64,000 nt of DNA from Microstegium vimineum (Eukaryota; Streptophyta; Magnoliopsida; Poales; Poaceae). Shown here one piece after another: positions 23,099 to 34,920 of the stretch. Position numbers and translations under genes: made by a program. Positions within the stretch are counted from its first letter, which is position 1, and the number at the start of each line of letters is the position of its first letter. The notes beneath the pieces are model-generated. The model saw nothing but the letters and a program-made list of their open reading frames with translations. It was not told where the DNA came from and ran no database searches. The stretch lies in contig CM039119.1 of NCBI GenBank assembly GCA_022036555.1, positions 26,997,694-27,061,693 on the forward strand, given 5' to 3'.

Positions 23099-26000
23099 CC
23101 TCTTTGCTCGTCCTCGAGTAAAGGTTAAAAGATAACAAGACTATGCTATTCAAAGTATAAAGCAAACATAAAGATTCATTCAAGACATTTTGTCATACCA
23201 ATGGGATATGTGGTATTGGCTAACATATATCCTTGAGAAGTTGAGAAATGGAACAGTTCTCAAGGCAAAGTCATCTTTCCCAAATTGTATTTTAGTACTT
23301 GGAGTTTTTGATAAATTTTTCAAAAGAAAGCACATAAGTCAACTTACTCCTCATATAGTACTCTAGATCGCTTATAAGGTGTATGGTTCCTCACCAAGGC
23401 ATATGTTTGAAATTTGCCTTCTTTTTCCTCCTACTCTAAAGGCTTATGTGGAGCTATAGGTAGGGATAAAAGATGTAGCAAACTTACCATGCATATATTG
23501 TAAATTCAAATTTCGGATCCAAGGAGAGAAATGTCATACACTTAGATCAAGATGTGCAAATGTGTGGAAATATGGCAAGTGATCAAAACTCCTTTATAAG
23601 ATCTCTTTTTCTAACTTATAATTTTGAGACATAGCTATCTTTATTTTTCTTTTTCTATGAGCTTTGATTTGCTCATCATCATTTTTTTCTAAAACTTGGG
23701 ACCTTCATGTGCCCCTATTTTTTTTTTATTTTTTTCATATATTTTCATAATTTTGCATAGTATATGTCTCATTGACTAACAACATATACTAGAGAGAGAA
23801 TTTCTATTAGAACATGGAGTATGAACTATGTGGAAAACGAAAGGCATGTTTCTACGTACTTCCAGTGTAGAAGCAGCATGTATATGTGGCGTGTACGTGA
23901 TTTTGATCTTGGGAGCATGATAAATCTCTCAACAAGGGTCACAAAACTTGACCAAACTCAACACAAAGCAAGTAGCTTATGTAGAAAGTTTATATCATGA
24001 AAGAGCATATATGGCTTTGGTAGGAATTTTCTCACTATAGAGGAGTAGTGACATTATGGTTTTATGACGTTTTAAAAAGTTAATCTCCAAGAACCTTAAA
24101 TAGATGGGGTATGAATCATGAGTCAAAAACTATATCACATTAATCAACAACTTAGTCAATATAGTTCCCTATCAAGATATTTTCCAACTAGCATAAGAAA
24201 AAGCAAGAATTCATCTTTATGACGCTTTTACCCTCAGAACGTCATAGATCATGTCACTTTTCAAAATTTTAATTTTGGATGCGATCTTCCTGTTTTATTC
24301 AATATTAAAAGGAAATTAAGCTAAGTAATGAATTTCATGAAGAAATTATTTTTATTTCATTTTTATTTTGAAACAGAAAAATGAGTAAAATAAATGAAAA
24401 GCATAGAGGAAAAAGGGAGAGACGTGGCAAACCAGTCAGAATAGTTGTTTGAAGTTGAAAGGATGATGGCTGGTGGGCTCGGGCCTTCTAGGTGTGGTCG
24501 GCCGACCACCTTCTGGGGCCATTTGGCCACTTCAAACTCTGCATTCAGATCCCTTACCTCTGAATATTGCTTTGCTCTGTCTTTTCTGAATTTTGGCCTC
24601 CAAAGTAGATCGGCCGATCCACAAAAGTGGCCATTTCAGTCCAACTTTTTTGTGGAACATGTTATGGACGTGTACAGCATGATTCAGTGGTCATTCTGGT
24701 GTTTTGACATGTTGGAGTGTCGACCGACCTTCCCCATACTTGTTTCGGGGCATGTTGAAATCAGTGACAGAGACAGATCAAATGCAGGGGTTCTGCTGGG
24801 GTAAGATACCAGCAGAACCAAGAGTTTTATTTGTGATTGATAGCTTAGGCATAAGTTCTTTGATTCATGAGTGATAGACTATTAGGCCTAAGTATCTTAT
24901 TGCTATGAAGGGCTAAGGCACCAAAGGAGAAGGTAGAGAGAGAACGTCCTATGGCCTTAGCATAAGGGATGACAAGCATCTTGTCATGCTTCCTTCTATC
25001 AGAGCCCTGAGGTAGGTTGTGTTGATGTCTCTAGGGGATGACTAAGGAGAAAGAAGGACAAGGAGATCCTTTCTCTCAATGGCTGCAAAAAAGTGCTTGA
25101 ACTTTGCATTAGTGATAATGCGAAGATCATTAAAGCTATCTTCAAGACCTAAACGCACCATTTTCTCCTCAGAGACCTTTTCTTCTAAGTTGGTAATGCT
25201 CTCTCTAGCAACAACACTCAGAAGCTTTTCCATATCGCTCTTTTGATCTTCTTCTTGGTGGAGCCATGGTGAGGTCCAGGAAGGTGAGAAGGGAAACAAG
25301 AGGAGATGGAATTTCTACTGGTGGTGAAGAAGAATAAGGTAAGAGGAGGAAGAAGGAGAAGGAGAGGTTAAGACGAGACAATCCAACGTCCTTCACCTCT
25401 ATTTTTACTTGGATTGTGCCGGAAACAGGATAGGACTGTTGGTCCAACGCTCAGGAGCAACATGCAAGGCTGAAGGGCCAAAACAACGGTCGGCCGACCA
25501 TCTTTTGAAAGATATGGTCCGACCGAGCTAGGTTTCGAACTCCATCGGGTCAGGTGAGTCGGGTCGTGAAGTCTCGGACTGATTGGCCTAAAGACACGGT
25601 CGGTCGATCCCCTTTAGAGGCCAAATGGGCCGACCTTTCACGATGGGGGAGTCAAGGCCAAGTCTAGGCCATTTCTAAGGTTATTTTTTGAAATTTGAAC
25701 AAAAAAGTTAAAACATGTAGATTTTAGTTATAATTGAGATTAAGAACAAAATCTATCATGTCGCTTTCATGCTCAGGTGATTCATGTTCATGAGAAGATT
25801 TGAGACATTGACCATTTACCTTTAAAGGTGTTGAGCCGTAATCTTGAAGCATGACGATTCCATGTGTCACGATATTGCTGATGACGAATGGTCAACACGT
25901 TGTACTCAGACCCTTTCCTCCATTCATTTCTTCTCTCCTGCGAAGGATTAGTGGACAACACATACCCGAAGGAATTCTCATATGATTCAAAGCAGGGGCA

Positions 26001-27083
26001 TTATTGTCATAGAAACAGAGGACATCTTTTATGTTATAGAAAAGTTGTCTTTAGCATTTTAGCACAGAGAGGGATGTTCCATCATTGTTCACCAGTTCTT
26101 TAAAAGTTAAGCAAGGTTGAGGCAAAGTTATGCAAGATGATTTCAAAACCATCTCAAACCTTGATTTGTCTCTTATGAATGATCTCATAACTTAACCACC
26201 AAAATATTTTTTAAGTTATCATACATTGGTTAGACCAAAAGTACAACCAAATTTCATACAAGTTTACTTTTGGTTCATTAATCAAACGTGACACCATGTC
26301 TAATTTGATCAAAGAAAGCTATTTAACCTAAGCACCATGCTTAATTTAAAGAGCTTTTGGAAGCAAGATCTCTACTCCCAAACCAAAGCATACTTATAAA
26401 AGAACAAGGAAGCATGAAAGAATAAAGAGAGTCATTTTAAGAAGAGACAAGAGCATGAATGGTGAACCATATGAGCATTTGCATTTTTTTTCTTTTTAGT
26501 TTGTGACTTAACAAGATGAGCAAGGTATAAAGAGAAAACAAGGTAGAGACAACCAAACAAAATTAAACAATGAAGCATGACATGAATTTCTTAGAGAAAT
26601 CCACTCCCCCATACTTGGATTTTGCAACATTTTACAATGTGAAAATCCAAGTCTAGGATGTGAAAATTTCTTTTAAATGTGCTTCATTATTGAAGGATGT
26701 TTGGTTGAACATACCTTGTGTTTTGCTCCATCATTCTTTTTGTTTAAACCTGAAATGGTTAGTGACAAAAATACCCGAAGGAACAATTTCACAAATATTC
26801 CCTTAATCTCATTTTACAAAGTCATTTTATTCATTTTAGAATTTTGGAAAACATTTTTATTTTGTTTTATATATTTTTATTACTATCATTTTTTAATTAA
26901 TTTTAATTAATTTATTTATTATTATTATTTATTTAATTTAATTTTTTTATTATATTTTTTTATTTTATTTTATTTTAATAAATAAGCAAACTTTAACAGA
27001 AAAGAAAAAAGGATCGGGTTATCTCCCGAAAGTGCTTATTTTTAAGACACAAGCTTGTCTTTGGGAAACCTTCAAGTTGCAAC
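23099..27083 (-). other. Non-coding internal DNA of element A
   Basis: No supported gene in 4 kb. The part at 23393-24060 matches element C (1-1000); 24030-25830 matches element B (7712-9308, inverted). TCGGCCGA palindromes stand at 24494-24509, 24609-24620 and about 25490. The stretch 26780-26985 is extremely A/T-rich (runs of TTTATT, AATT). Short minus-strand frames near 25042-25447 look like remnants but are not assigned. Confidence 0.65.
24494..24509. repeat. 16-bp palindrome with TCGGCCGA core
   Basis: GTGGTCGGCCGACCAC, a perfect palindrome in element A at a place different from those in element C. A second one, GATCGGCCGATC, is at 24609-24620. Confidence 0.9.
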
Positions 27084-29201
27084 TCATGTTGGTGAAGTGG
27101 TTTCCCCTTCAACTCCAACATTTTCAAACCTATCCTCAAGACCAAAACCACTACGAGATTTGCAAAATTTATGGTAGACAAACACATCTACAACCAAGCT
27201 TGCAAAGATTTTTGAAAGAAGAATGAAGGGGTTGTAGATCATGTGTCTAGTGATGGTAGAGGGAAGGATCGATTTGGGAGATTTCTCACTTGAGCATGGA
27301 TTTGATGGGAAGATCGGGGAATAACTTCCATGCTCATTGATATCATTCTCCCTTTCAAGGTGTGGGTGAGCACTTCCTTTCTCATGACATTTCAAGTCAT
27401 CCTCAAAACTTGAGTGGGTCATGGCTGTTGGCGAGATTGACATGAGCTTACCCCTTGGATCAAGAACTAGTTTGGATTCTAACCTTTTAATGAGAGGTCG
27501 GGAAGACCAAACGGGTAGATAATCTTCACCTATTCTCTGACCAAGCTTCTCATTTCCTAAAGTGTTCTCCAAGATTCTCATGATTGGCCTTTCGATAAAA
27601 GTGAGATGAAAGGAAAGTCCAGGAAGGTCAAAGATATGGAAATCTAGGAAGATCTTGAGATCATCAACCACCACAAGAACATCATGAAGGACTCCTAAAC
27701 AATCAAGGACTTGACCATTGGGGAGTCTAAGGTGTTTCTGTGATTGGGATAGATGATCCTTTGATGATGTTGGAACATGGAAATGAGGAAGGATGTTGAT
27801 CCCGAGGCTAGGATCGTAGCAAATTTCACCATCAATGCCCAACACTTGACAGGATATTCTCCTCATATGTGTGGGCATGTTAGTGACTTCCTTTGAGAAT
27901 TCGGCCTCATCCAACCATTCTTGACTTACAACGGTAGATAGATGCTCTAACCGTTGTCTTTGCTCCACTTGGTCAGATTTATGGCCCTCATGGCTTCCAT
28001 GCCTCGGGTGTCTTAATGAATTCCCAGAGTCATCAAGTGGGTCATCATAAGACTTGAATGAAGGAACACATGGGGGATCATTAGGATCAAGGATGGGTGT
28101 AGAAATGGGTTCGTAGGATAAGTCAGAGGTGGGCATAGAGAAGGAGAGGATAGATTTGGCTTCTAAACACTTGAGTTCTTCTATAAGCTCACTCGAAATT
28201 TCTTCATCAAATATCCCAGACTTTTCCTGATGTGCCACGTGGGAAGTCAAGGCATAAGATGATGTTGATTTGGGAGGTTTTTGAAGAGATCCCTTCATGA
28301 GAGGTCTAGAAAGATGTTTCTTAGAAGGTCTCTTTAGGAAAGGATCATTTTGGACATTCCAAAAACCAGCAAGATCATATGAACGGTTAGCCTTGAACTC
28401 GAAGGAATGATTTAGGAGTTGAATTTTTTCTTCCTTCGAGATTTGTGGTATTTGTGGTTCAGGGTCGATGGCAGAATCTTTGGATAGAAATGGTGGTGAA
28501 TCAGCTATCGAGGATTCTTTTCTAGGGGCTGGTTTTTGTTCTTCCTTGGGTTCTTCATTATAATCGTTAGTAGAGGGGGTGTTCTCAAGAATCTTTGTAA
28601 GAAGATTCTTCCCTGCACTAACGGATAAACACAGGAAGGCTCCCCCGGAAGTTATATCAAGAAGTTGTGCGGAATCTTTGCTAAGACCGTCATAAAAGTG
28701 TTGTAACAATGTTGGCTCGGTTATAGCAAGATCAGGGCCAGATGATGATAGCTCTAAAAGACGGGCCCATGCCGCACCAAGAGGTTCTTTCTCCTTTTGT
28801 GAGAAGTTGATGACCTCTTTTCGAAGACGAACAAAGTGAGGAATAGGGAAGAAAGTTAGGCAGAATTTGGATTGTAATCTTTCCCATTCTCCGTTTACAC
28901 TACCTACGTTGCGAAGGTACCATCGTTTGGCTATTCCCATCAAAGAAAACGGAAATAGCTTCCACTTAAGGGCACCTCGCCTCATCCCTTGGATGTTGAG
29001 ACATGAACACAATTGTTCAAAGCCACGTAGGTGAGTGTAAGGATTTTCATCTTCATCCCCAGAAAAAGGTTGTTCCCGAACTTTGGCTATGAAGCTAGGG
29101 CGAAGCTCATAGCTAAGTGAAAGGATGGGATGTGATGATGGTGGTAGTTCCAAACTATGGCCCTTTGGAAAAGTAACATGAGAGATGGATGGTTCGTTCA
29201 T
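27084..29201 (-). CDS. Gag with degenerate protease-like tail, element A
   Basis: A 705-residue protein starting at the Met of MNEPSISHVTF; the upstream in-frame codons to 29258 look like leader. The retrotransposon Gag core spans about residues 60-200: PFSGDEDENPYTHLRGFEQ, WKLFPFSLMGIAKRWYL, QSKFCLTFFP and LLQHFYDGLS. It is followed by a long charged linker (KEEQKPAPRKE region). Residues 460-590 align in layout with the retropepsin of element C (motifs CYDPSLGINILP, LRLPNGQVLDCLG, FIERPIMRIL), but the D-S/T-G triad is lost, so it is probably not a protease. The C-terminus is Ser/Pro-rich. The frame is open throughout, which suggests recent selection or recent insertion. The role is particle formation; processing would need a partner element's enzymes. 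Confidence 0.8.
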   Translation of the reverse strand: MNEPSISHVTFPKGHSLELPPSSHPILSLSYELRPSFIAKVREQPFSGDEDENPYTHLRGFEQLCSCLNIQGMRRGALKWKLFPFSLMGIAKRWYLRNVGSVNGEWERLQSKFCLTFFPIPHFVRLRKEVINFSQKEKEPLGAAWARLLELSSSGPDLAITEPTLLQHFYDGLSKDSAQLLDITSGGAFLCLSVSAGKNLLTKILENTPSTNDYNEEPKEEQKPAPRKESSIADSPPFLSKDSAIDPEPQIPQISKEEKIQLLNHSFEFKANRSYDLAGFWNVQNDPFLKRPSKKHLSRPLMKGSLQKPPKSTSSYALTSHVAHQEKSGIFDEEISSELIEELKCLEAKSILSFSMPTSDLSYEPISTPILDPNDPPCVPSFKSYDDPLDDSGNSLRHPRHGSHEGHKSDQVEQRQRLEHLSTVVSQEWLDEAEFSKEVTNMPTHMRRISCQVLGIDGEICYDPSLGINILPHFHVPTSSKDHLSQSQKHLRLPNGQVLDCLGVLHDVLVVVDDLKIFLDFHIFDLPGLSFHLTFIERPIMRILENTLGNEKLGQRIGEDYLPVWSSRPLIKRLESKLVLDPRGKLMSISPTAMTHSSFEDDLKCHEKGSAHPHLERENDINEHGSYSPIFPSNPCSSEKSPKSILPSTITRHMIYNPFILLSKIFASLVVDVFVYHKFCKSRSGFGLEDRFENVGVEGETTSPT

Positions 29202-29284
29202 GGTGTATATGAAAAGGATAAAATGAAAAGAAAGATAAAACAAGTATAATAGGACCAAAGGATACTAGTTAAAACAGCTACCGT

Positions 29285-29302
29285 TCCCTGGCAACGGCGC
29301 CA
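29285..29302 (-). promoter_or_regulatory. Primer-binding site of element A (tRNA-Asp type)
   Basis: On the minus strand TGGCGCCGTTGCCAGGGA lies eight bases inside the 5' LTR. It is complementary to the 3' end of plant tRNA-Asp apart from one position. Confidence 0.8.
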
Positions 29303-29310
29303 GAAATGCT

Positions 29311-30780
29311 TGTTGGTATTTCTTATGACTATTGGATAAATCCGCAAGCGCACAGATTATACCGATGTAGCACTTCACCGGGAGTATTCCAGGTATTGTA
29401 TTTTCCACGGGGAACGAGAAGTGATCTAACTAGGAATACGGGTATGTCCTATGATGGATCAAGGGAGACTATGATAACTGGGTTGAGAGGTTCGATATAG
29501 CAAAGATATCTAACAACGTATAGCTGGTTATACTGGCTTTATCAGCCCTTCTCTTGGAGGAGGCGATGGGATAGATCAGAAAGAGGGCAAAACTCTAACC
29601 GGACCGTGCCATCATGTTGTATTGAAGCCCTACCTTTTAAGAAATTATCTGACACGCGTGGTGGAATACAAAGGCTAGATAGAGCTGTCACTTTCTACTA
29701 GCATCCACGAACAATCCATGCGATAAGCGGTTTACAAAGGTAAGATCTAGTCTAGACACCACGTCTACACTATTCTTACTACTTTAACCCAAGCTTTTAA
29801 GGTTAAAGCACTCTACTTAAAGTAAAGCGATGAACAAGCAGGAAAAGGTGTATAACAGCTAACCCAGACTTAGAATATCAAATACTATAAAGAACTCGGA
29901 AGAAGTCACTTACAAGAGCTGAAGTTACAAGAGACTCGCATCCGCCGAGGAAGAACTCCAGAGAAGATTCCTGACAAACCCAGGGCTTTCTCCAGAAGAC
30001 CTTCCTCACTCTCCTCCAACTAACATAGCACTACTAGAGAGCTCCGCTAAGAGACTAAGGAGTAGTGTTTCTCCAATGAGGCATGAAGAGAGAGTGAGGG
30101 CCTAGGGGGGGTATTTATAGCTAGAGGTGGAGTAGGGGCTACTCCGGTGCCACGTTAGCGATCCGCGTCACCTTCATCAAGCACCGTTGGATCCAACCGA
30201 CTTCAGAACCGCCTAAGGATCAAGGGTGTTGATGTGGAAAGTGGTTAAGTCGGTTGGGGAGGTGAAACCACCATATGGTGGTTCGGTCGAACCCCTAACT
30301 GGCATGTGGGCCCTCTTGGACCTTTTAGAAGATGGCCCATTGATCAGGGGCTAAGTGGGGGCCTGGTGGGCCCCACCTATGGTTCGGCCGAACATGAGTT
30401 ATGGCCTTTGGCCTCCATCTTTCGTGTGGAGCATGGCCCACATGTCATTGGCACCTTGGCAGTGGTTTGGTATTTTTCCAAGATAGTTGTGGATCGGTCG
30501 AACCACTTTTGTGGCCAAATGAGCTCATCTTTTGTAGGTAGCTTCTAGAGGTAATGCCCATCATGATGGTGTATGTATTTTGCACATTTGCCATACTTGG
30601 AAATATGTCATGTTGGGCCCCGAATTATGACGTTTTGTGCCTGCATTCAAATAGAGGACATATACATGTGGAACCAAGTTATTGGGTAAAATATGTTCAT
30701 GTGATTCTTGTTTTCCTTTGAATATGAGGATGTTGACAGTATTTTGATGGTGACAAAATAGCTCGTAATTACCGTCAACA
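29311..30780 (-). repeat. 5' LTR of element A
   Basis: Near-identical partner of 21615-23082 in the same orientation. It ends CGTCAACA at 30780. The complementary TATA box is at about 30114. Confidence 0.9.
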
Positions 30781-30785
30781 GGAGG

Positions 30786-31176
30786 CAAGCAAACAAAACC
30801 GAGTTCTACTCAGTAACGATGACAAGACTAAAGCGTAGCTTAGGACTCTGAGTTTGTAACCGAGAAGGACTAGAGCAACCCTTAGCCAGATCCTAGACTA
30901 TAAAGGGCTGGTGAGGGTACCACCCAAAAAACATCTGAGCATACTACGCAACACCCGATACGTAGAGCGATACACAACACCTTGTATTACGAGATCAGAA
31001 GCAATAACAAGCGACCTAACTGGACGTAGGGTTATTACCCGACTATGTCGAGGGCCTAAACCAGTATAAACCGTGTGTCCCTGCGTGTCCAACCACCAAG
31101 GTTTCACTATTCGCCGAAGCACGAACAACTGTCTCGAGTAACCCCGTGGCAGGCTATCGGTGGTAAAACATCGACA
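30786..31176 (+). repeat. 3' LTR of the Tat element, remaining 391 bp
   Basis: Continues the LTR after element A and ends ATCGACA at 31176, followed by the target duplication ACCTT. TATA-like ACTATAAAGG lies at about 30897. Confidence 0.88.
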
Positions 31177-32012
31177 ACCTTGTTGACCCTTGTTGAGAAT
31201 TTTGTCATAGTTCAAAGATCAAGATCACGCACACACCACATATATACGCTGCTTCTGCACTGGAAGTATGCAAACATGCCTTTCATTTACATGTTCCATT
31301 TTCATCCAATAAATACTCTAGAAATATGTTATGATCTCTCTCAAAATTCTGCAAAAGAGATATGACTATTCAAAAAAAGATGAGCAATCAAAAAGCTCAT
31401 GGAAAAAAAATGATGAGCAAGTGAACCTCAGAAAAAAAAAAGAGAGATAGCCATATCTCAAATAATCATAAAGTTAGAGAGATCATACATAGTAAAGGAG
31501 TACAATAAAGTCCACTAATTATATTCCATACACATGCACATCTTGATCTAGGATTATGACACTTTTCTCCTTGGATCCTTGTTTTGACTTTACAATATAA
31601 GTAATGAAAGTAAGCTACATTGTTTATCCCTACCTAAGCTCCATATAAGCCATTTAGAAGTCGGATGATATAAAAGAAGGCAATCTCATGCTATGCCTTG
31701 GTAAGGAATCATATACCTTGTGAGTGATCTAGAGTACTATATGAGGAGTAAGTTGACTTATGTGCTTTCTTTTGAAAAAACTTATCAAAAACTCCAAGTA
31801 CTAAAATATGATTTGGGAAGATGACTTTGCCTTGAGAACTATTCCATTTATCAACCTCTCAAGGATATATGTTAGACAATACCACATATCCCACTTGTAT
31901 GACAAAGTGTCTTGAGTAAATCTTTATGCTTGCTTTATACTTTGAATAGCATAGTTATGTTTACTTTTATCCTTTACTCGAGGACGAGCAAAGATGTAAG
32001 TATGGGGGATCT
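31177..32012 (+). mobile_element. Element B, internal 3' region, second part
   Basis: Continues 7712-9308 after removal of the Tat element. It is the reverse-complement counterpart of 23083-23960 and ends in the polypurine tract TAAGTATGGGGGATCT at 31997-32012. No gene is present. Confidence 0.8.
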
Positions 32013-33627
32013 TGTTGACGATAAGAATGACATACTTTTACATACTCAAAATACCATCAACAGTCTTGGTTTCAAAGGTAGAATAATGCTACATAGACAT
32101 GTTTGCCACTAATAAGTTCCACATGTACTTGGAAGGCTTTGTCTTGCTGGGAATAACATTTCAGGCCAATCAGCAATGCTGGAAGCTCCTTTTACACATC
32201 TCCCGATGTGTGATTCGAGCCAAACTCTAGAATGATTATACCATGATACTCCTGACATGTCCAGGAGCTCCCACAAGAAATCCTGGCTCTAAAGGAGTCA
32301 AAACATGATCGTCCGATACTCAATTGGACCCTTCTGACTAGCCAAGCCAGCAAGATCCATGACAAAGCCATTCCAGCCCTTGGATACAACCTGAGCTTTC
32401 ATTCAATGAACCAGATCAAGTGCACAAGGATCCATGAGCCCACATCAAGACAACCAGCATGACAAACACTTCAGGAGGATCAACCGAGCTGCATGATAAG
32501 TGGGACCACCTTCTAGAAGGAGGTGGTTGGCCTGAGACCCCTAGGGGGTCGGCTGATACCCTATAGGGTGCCACTACCTCCTAATAGGTCCCTGCCTAGT
32601 GGGGACTCCTTCTAGAAGGCCTAGGTGGGCCCAAGACCCCATAGGGGGTCACCCGATACCCCTAAGTACCCACCGACATTCCTGGTGACTCCCCATCACA
32701 TTTCCCACATGTTGGAGATCAGAGACCTCCGTTCTGAGGCGGTTCTAAGGACGTTTGATCCAAATGCCAAGGATGGAGCTCTCCTGGATCGCTGATGTGG
32801 CACTGGAGTAGCCCCTACTCCACCTTGGGCTATAAATACCCCCTAGGCCTTCACTATCATTCATGACACATTGGAGGAAACCACTGTCTAGTAGCTTTAG
32901 CGAAGCTCTGCAGTAGTGCTATGCTAGTTGGAAGAGAGTGAGGAGAGTCTGGAGGAGAGCCGGGCCTGTCTGGCGTCTTCTCCGAGCTGTACTCAGCGGA
33001 TGTGATTCTCTTGTAAGTTATACACTTGTAAGTGATACATCTGAGTTCTTTATAGTATTTGATATTCTAATTTTGGCATAGTTGTTATACATCTTTTCAT
33101 GCTTGTTCATCGCTTTACTTTAAGTAGAGTGCTTTAGCCTTAACGTAGGGTTAAAGTAGTAAGAATAGTGTAGACGTGGTGTCCAGACTAGATCTTGCCT
33201 TTGTAAACCGCTTATGACACGGATTGTTTGTGGTAGCTAGCAGGTGGTGACAGCCCTGTCTGGTCTTTGTATTCCACCACGTTTGTAACATAAGTTCTTA
33301 AAAGGTAGGGCCTCAATACAACATGATGGCGCGGTCCGGTAGGAGTTTTGTCCTCCTACTGATCCATCTCATCGCCTCCTGCAAGAGAAGGGCTGATAAA
33401 GCCAATATAACCAGCTTTGCCTAGTTAGATATCTTTGCTATAGTGAACCTCTCAACCCAAATACCATAGTCTCCCTTGTCTCATCATAGGACATAACCTT
33501 AATCACTAGTTAATTCACTTCTCGTTCCCTGTGGAAAATATAATACCTGGAATACTCCAGGTGAAAGCTACACTTGACAACCATACGCTTGCGGTCTTTT
33601 ACCCGTTTGCCACTTCTGGTGTCAACA
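32013..33627 (+). mobile_element. 3' LTR of element B
   Basis: Starts TGTTGACG after the polypurine tract and ends GGTGTCAACA. The TATA box GCTATAAATACCCCC is at about 32831, matching the element A LTR, from which it is clearly diverged (1,615 against about 1,470 bp). The following AGGAG may be half of a target duplication, but the 5' end is not in view. The small frames inside are not genes. Confidence 0.8.
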
Positions 33628-33634
33628 AGGAGCT

Positions 33635-34883
33635 TGTTGACGGTCCTTAGCGTCAATTTTTTAAGCAATTACAAATTGAATAAATGGATCAATCAAATAT
33701 AATCTAGAAATATAGGGCTTTCATTAACAATTTCCGTAAGTTTTGGTGTTTCATTATTTTCTAGGGACTATTCCAAAAAAGAGAATAAAGGAAAGAAAAT
33801 TAGAGAAAATATCGAATAAATCCTGCGGAGAAACACCTACCAAAATACTCACGAAGGATCCCGTAGACACCAGAGCGAAGCGGGGCCTCAACCACTGCCA
33901 GGTGGGGCCGGCCGGCATGGGGTGGGGCCAGTCGGCACCCCCGTGAGCCCGTTGACTGCCGTCTTCTGGACGCTTCCTCCACCGCCTATGAGGAGTCATC
34001 TGAGCCCTACATGAAGTTGGTTTGATCCAACAGCTATCGTGGATCCCACCGGACTATAAATAGGAGGGCATACCCCCCATGGAGGCATCCCTGATCATTC
34101 AAATCATTTGGAGATCCATTCAGTCTAAGTCATAGGAGATCTAGTCATCCAGAGCCATAAACCCTAGTTCATCTAGAGCACTTTCTAGCTCATAGCATAG
34201 CCTAGTTAGATTAAAGAGTAGAGGAAGTCAAGATTCGATCTTGGACTCCCAACATTGTCAAGAGATTGGAGTCTGGTACAGTTCTTATTCTCTTTTAGTA
34301 TTTATCTGTAGTTGTATGATATTTATAGGCAACACTATTCTTCATTAATATGTTCTTGTTTACTTTGTTCATTGTCTACATTAATATATCTAGTATAGTT
34401 AGTTTGCTATTGAGTTCATGCACATGCTCGTATAGTGCTCGTCTATTTGATCATATGGCGAGTGGTAGGCAGTATGTAGGAGTGGTGCTTAGTTACTTTG
34501 CTTATCTGCGTATGCCACTAGTTGTGTCGGGTCATGGGGTAGATCGTGGACGTGATGGGTCCATTGAGTCCTTTGTAGGCCTCCCCCCTACAGTGGTTTG
34601 GTAGGGAGGAATTGTCAGGTTGAGGATATCTTGTTATATCTGAGGTTTCTGAACTCAACTCATCTTGTTCATGACCCTATTGTGGTTGGGAATATTGGTA
34701 GTATTACTTAACAATGATTACTAGATGTACTTACACTAACTAGCGTAGCTTTGACAGTAGCTAGAATATTTAGGATGTTATTTCTTTATTACTTCTATTA
34801 GACGACGCTTGTGTAGTGACTACAATGCTCTAGAAACTTTATCCTTATTATTATTATGATGATGACTAATCTATTTACCCTAT

Positions 34884-34920
<37 letters not shown>

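Larger units (their letters stand above)
21615..30780 (-). mobile_element. Element A: complete gag-only LTR element
   Basis: Two long LTRs (21615-23082 and 29311-30780, about 1.47 kb) in direct orientation are flanked by the 5-bp target duplication GGAGG (21610-21614 and 30781-30785). Read on the minus strand: 5' LTR, tRNA-Asp-type primer-binding site, one gag/protease-like ORF, 4 kb non-coding DNA, polypurine tract, 3' LTR. There is no RT, RNase H or integrase, so it must have been moved by enzymes of another element. The LTRs have few differences by eye, and the ORF is intact for 705 codons, so this is a young insertion compared with its surroundings. Confidence 0.9.
9309..31176 (+). mobile_element. 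Complete Tat-lineage Ty3 element containing nested element A
   Basis: LTRs at 9309-9777 and at 21533-21614 joined to 30786-31176. The 5-bp target duplication ACCTT flanks it exactly (9304-9308 and 31177-31181). Order on the plus strand is LTR, primer-binding site, gag, protease, RT, RNase H, a second RNase H, integrase, a 75-bp minisatellite, an antisense spliced gene, polypurine tract, LTR. The double RNase H and the antisense gene between pol and 3' LTR are features known for the Tat clade. Removing nested element A leaves about 12.7 kb. Coding regions carry many stops and an RT deletion, so the copy is non-autonomous. Confidence 0.88.
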
